Part shown: piece after piece, positions 63,852 to 64,000 of the stretch
Layout: the number at the start of each line of letters is the position of its first letter
How positions within the stretch are numbered: position 1 is the stretch's first letter
Origin: Flaccisagitta enflata
Taxonomy: Eukaryota > Chaetognatha > Sagittoidea > Aphragmophora
DNA: 64,000 nucleotides
Assembly (NCBI GenBank): GCA_965153355.1
Contig: OZ231126.1
Span: 46,996,001-47,060,000 of the forward strand
Direction of reading: 5' to 3'
Translations under genes and position numbers: made by a program
The notes under the pieces: generated by a model
What the model saw: the letters and a program-made list of their open reading frames with translations, nothing else
Databases searched by the model: none
What the model was told of the DNA's origin: nothing

Positions 63852-64000
63852 GTAAGAGACCAGCAGGATTCGATCAATTCGATCGCGTCAACCACAGAAT
63901 TCAGATCCAAAAGCGGCGGCGGCAGCACATCCTCGCCGGCGCTGCTGAAGCGTGAGAACAATAACAACATTGTCAACAACAACAATAACATCCACAACAA
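63852..64000 (+). CDS. TENT4: TENT4-like exon 11: C-terminal tail (runs off window)
   Basis: Reads VRDQQDSINSIASTTEFRSK, SGGGSTSSPALLKRENNN, then Asn/Ile/His runs from (AAC)n. Open to the window edge, so the stop codon and polyadenylation site are outside. Confidence is lower because low-complexity tails are poorly conserved. Confidence 0.7.

Overview
This window is eukaryotic nuclear DNA, almost certainly from an animal. It has spliced genes with GT-AG introns of 0.15 to 2.2 kb, dense microsatellites, many terminal-inverted-repeat and foldback elements, and at least 25 copies of one interspersed repeat. A short run of exact CCCTAA units near 35.34 kb, flanked by related degenerate units, fits a lineage with TTAGGG telomeres. 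That argues weakly against most arthropods. I cannot name a phylum from the sequence.

The one gene I recognise is a TENT4/PAPD5-PAPD7/Trf4-type non-canonical poly(A) polymerase on the + strand, about 47.92 to 64.0 kb, running off the right edge. I traced eleven exons whose splice phases are all compatible. Exons 3 to 9 encode the nucleotidyltransferase core (GS motif, DID, and the third Asp in KVDISFN) and the PAP-associated region (IEDPLTPGND). Exons 1 and 2 encode a very long low-complexity N-terminus rich in Gln, Asn, Ser, Ala, His and Pro.

The left end (1-4344, minus strand) holds a second copy of the 5' part of the same gene: a complete exon 1 with start codon, intron 1, and the first bases of exon 2. 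Window 1-3226 is a near-identical inverted copy of 47922-51454. The arms are separated by about 44.7 kb. The right copy lacks the first ~373 codons and any recognisable promoter; the left copy has them. This is either a large recent inverted duplication or two haplotypes joined head to head by assembly.

The space between the arms holds no gene I can support. From left to right it contains: presumed 5' flank of the left gene (4.3-5.3 kb); microsatellites and low-copy sequence (5.3-20 kb), with an 8-bp-TSD foldback at 8.73 kb and a TIR element at 11.21 kb; foldbacks and GC-rich composite repeats (20.4-27 kb); kilobase-scale direct repeats (27.2-29 kb); a 10-bp CATGTC satellite that flips orientation (30.4-35.3 kb) with telomere-like tracts; a degenerate ~0.48-kb tandem repeat (36.9-38.8 kb); a second kilobase direct repeat (38.9-41.1 kb); and more microsatellites and nested foldbacks up to the right arm.

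The best candidate for something undescribed is a ~110-230-bp repeat family. It starts AAGGCCGGATACACGG and ends in a short hairpin followed by CTAAAAA. The hairpin stem varies between copies with compensating changes on both sides. One copy is present in the right inverted arm and absent from the left. Another is present in one of two paralogous direct repeats and absent from the other. These comparisons show insertion and fix the element ends.
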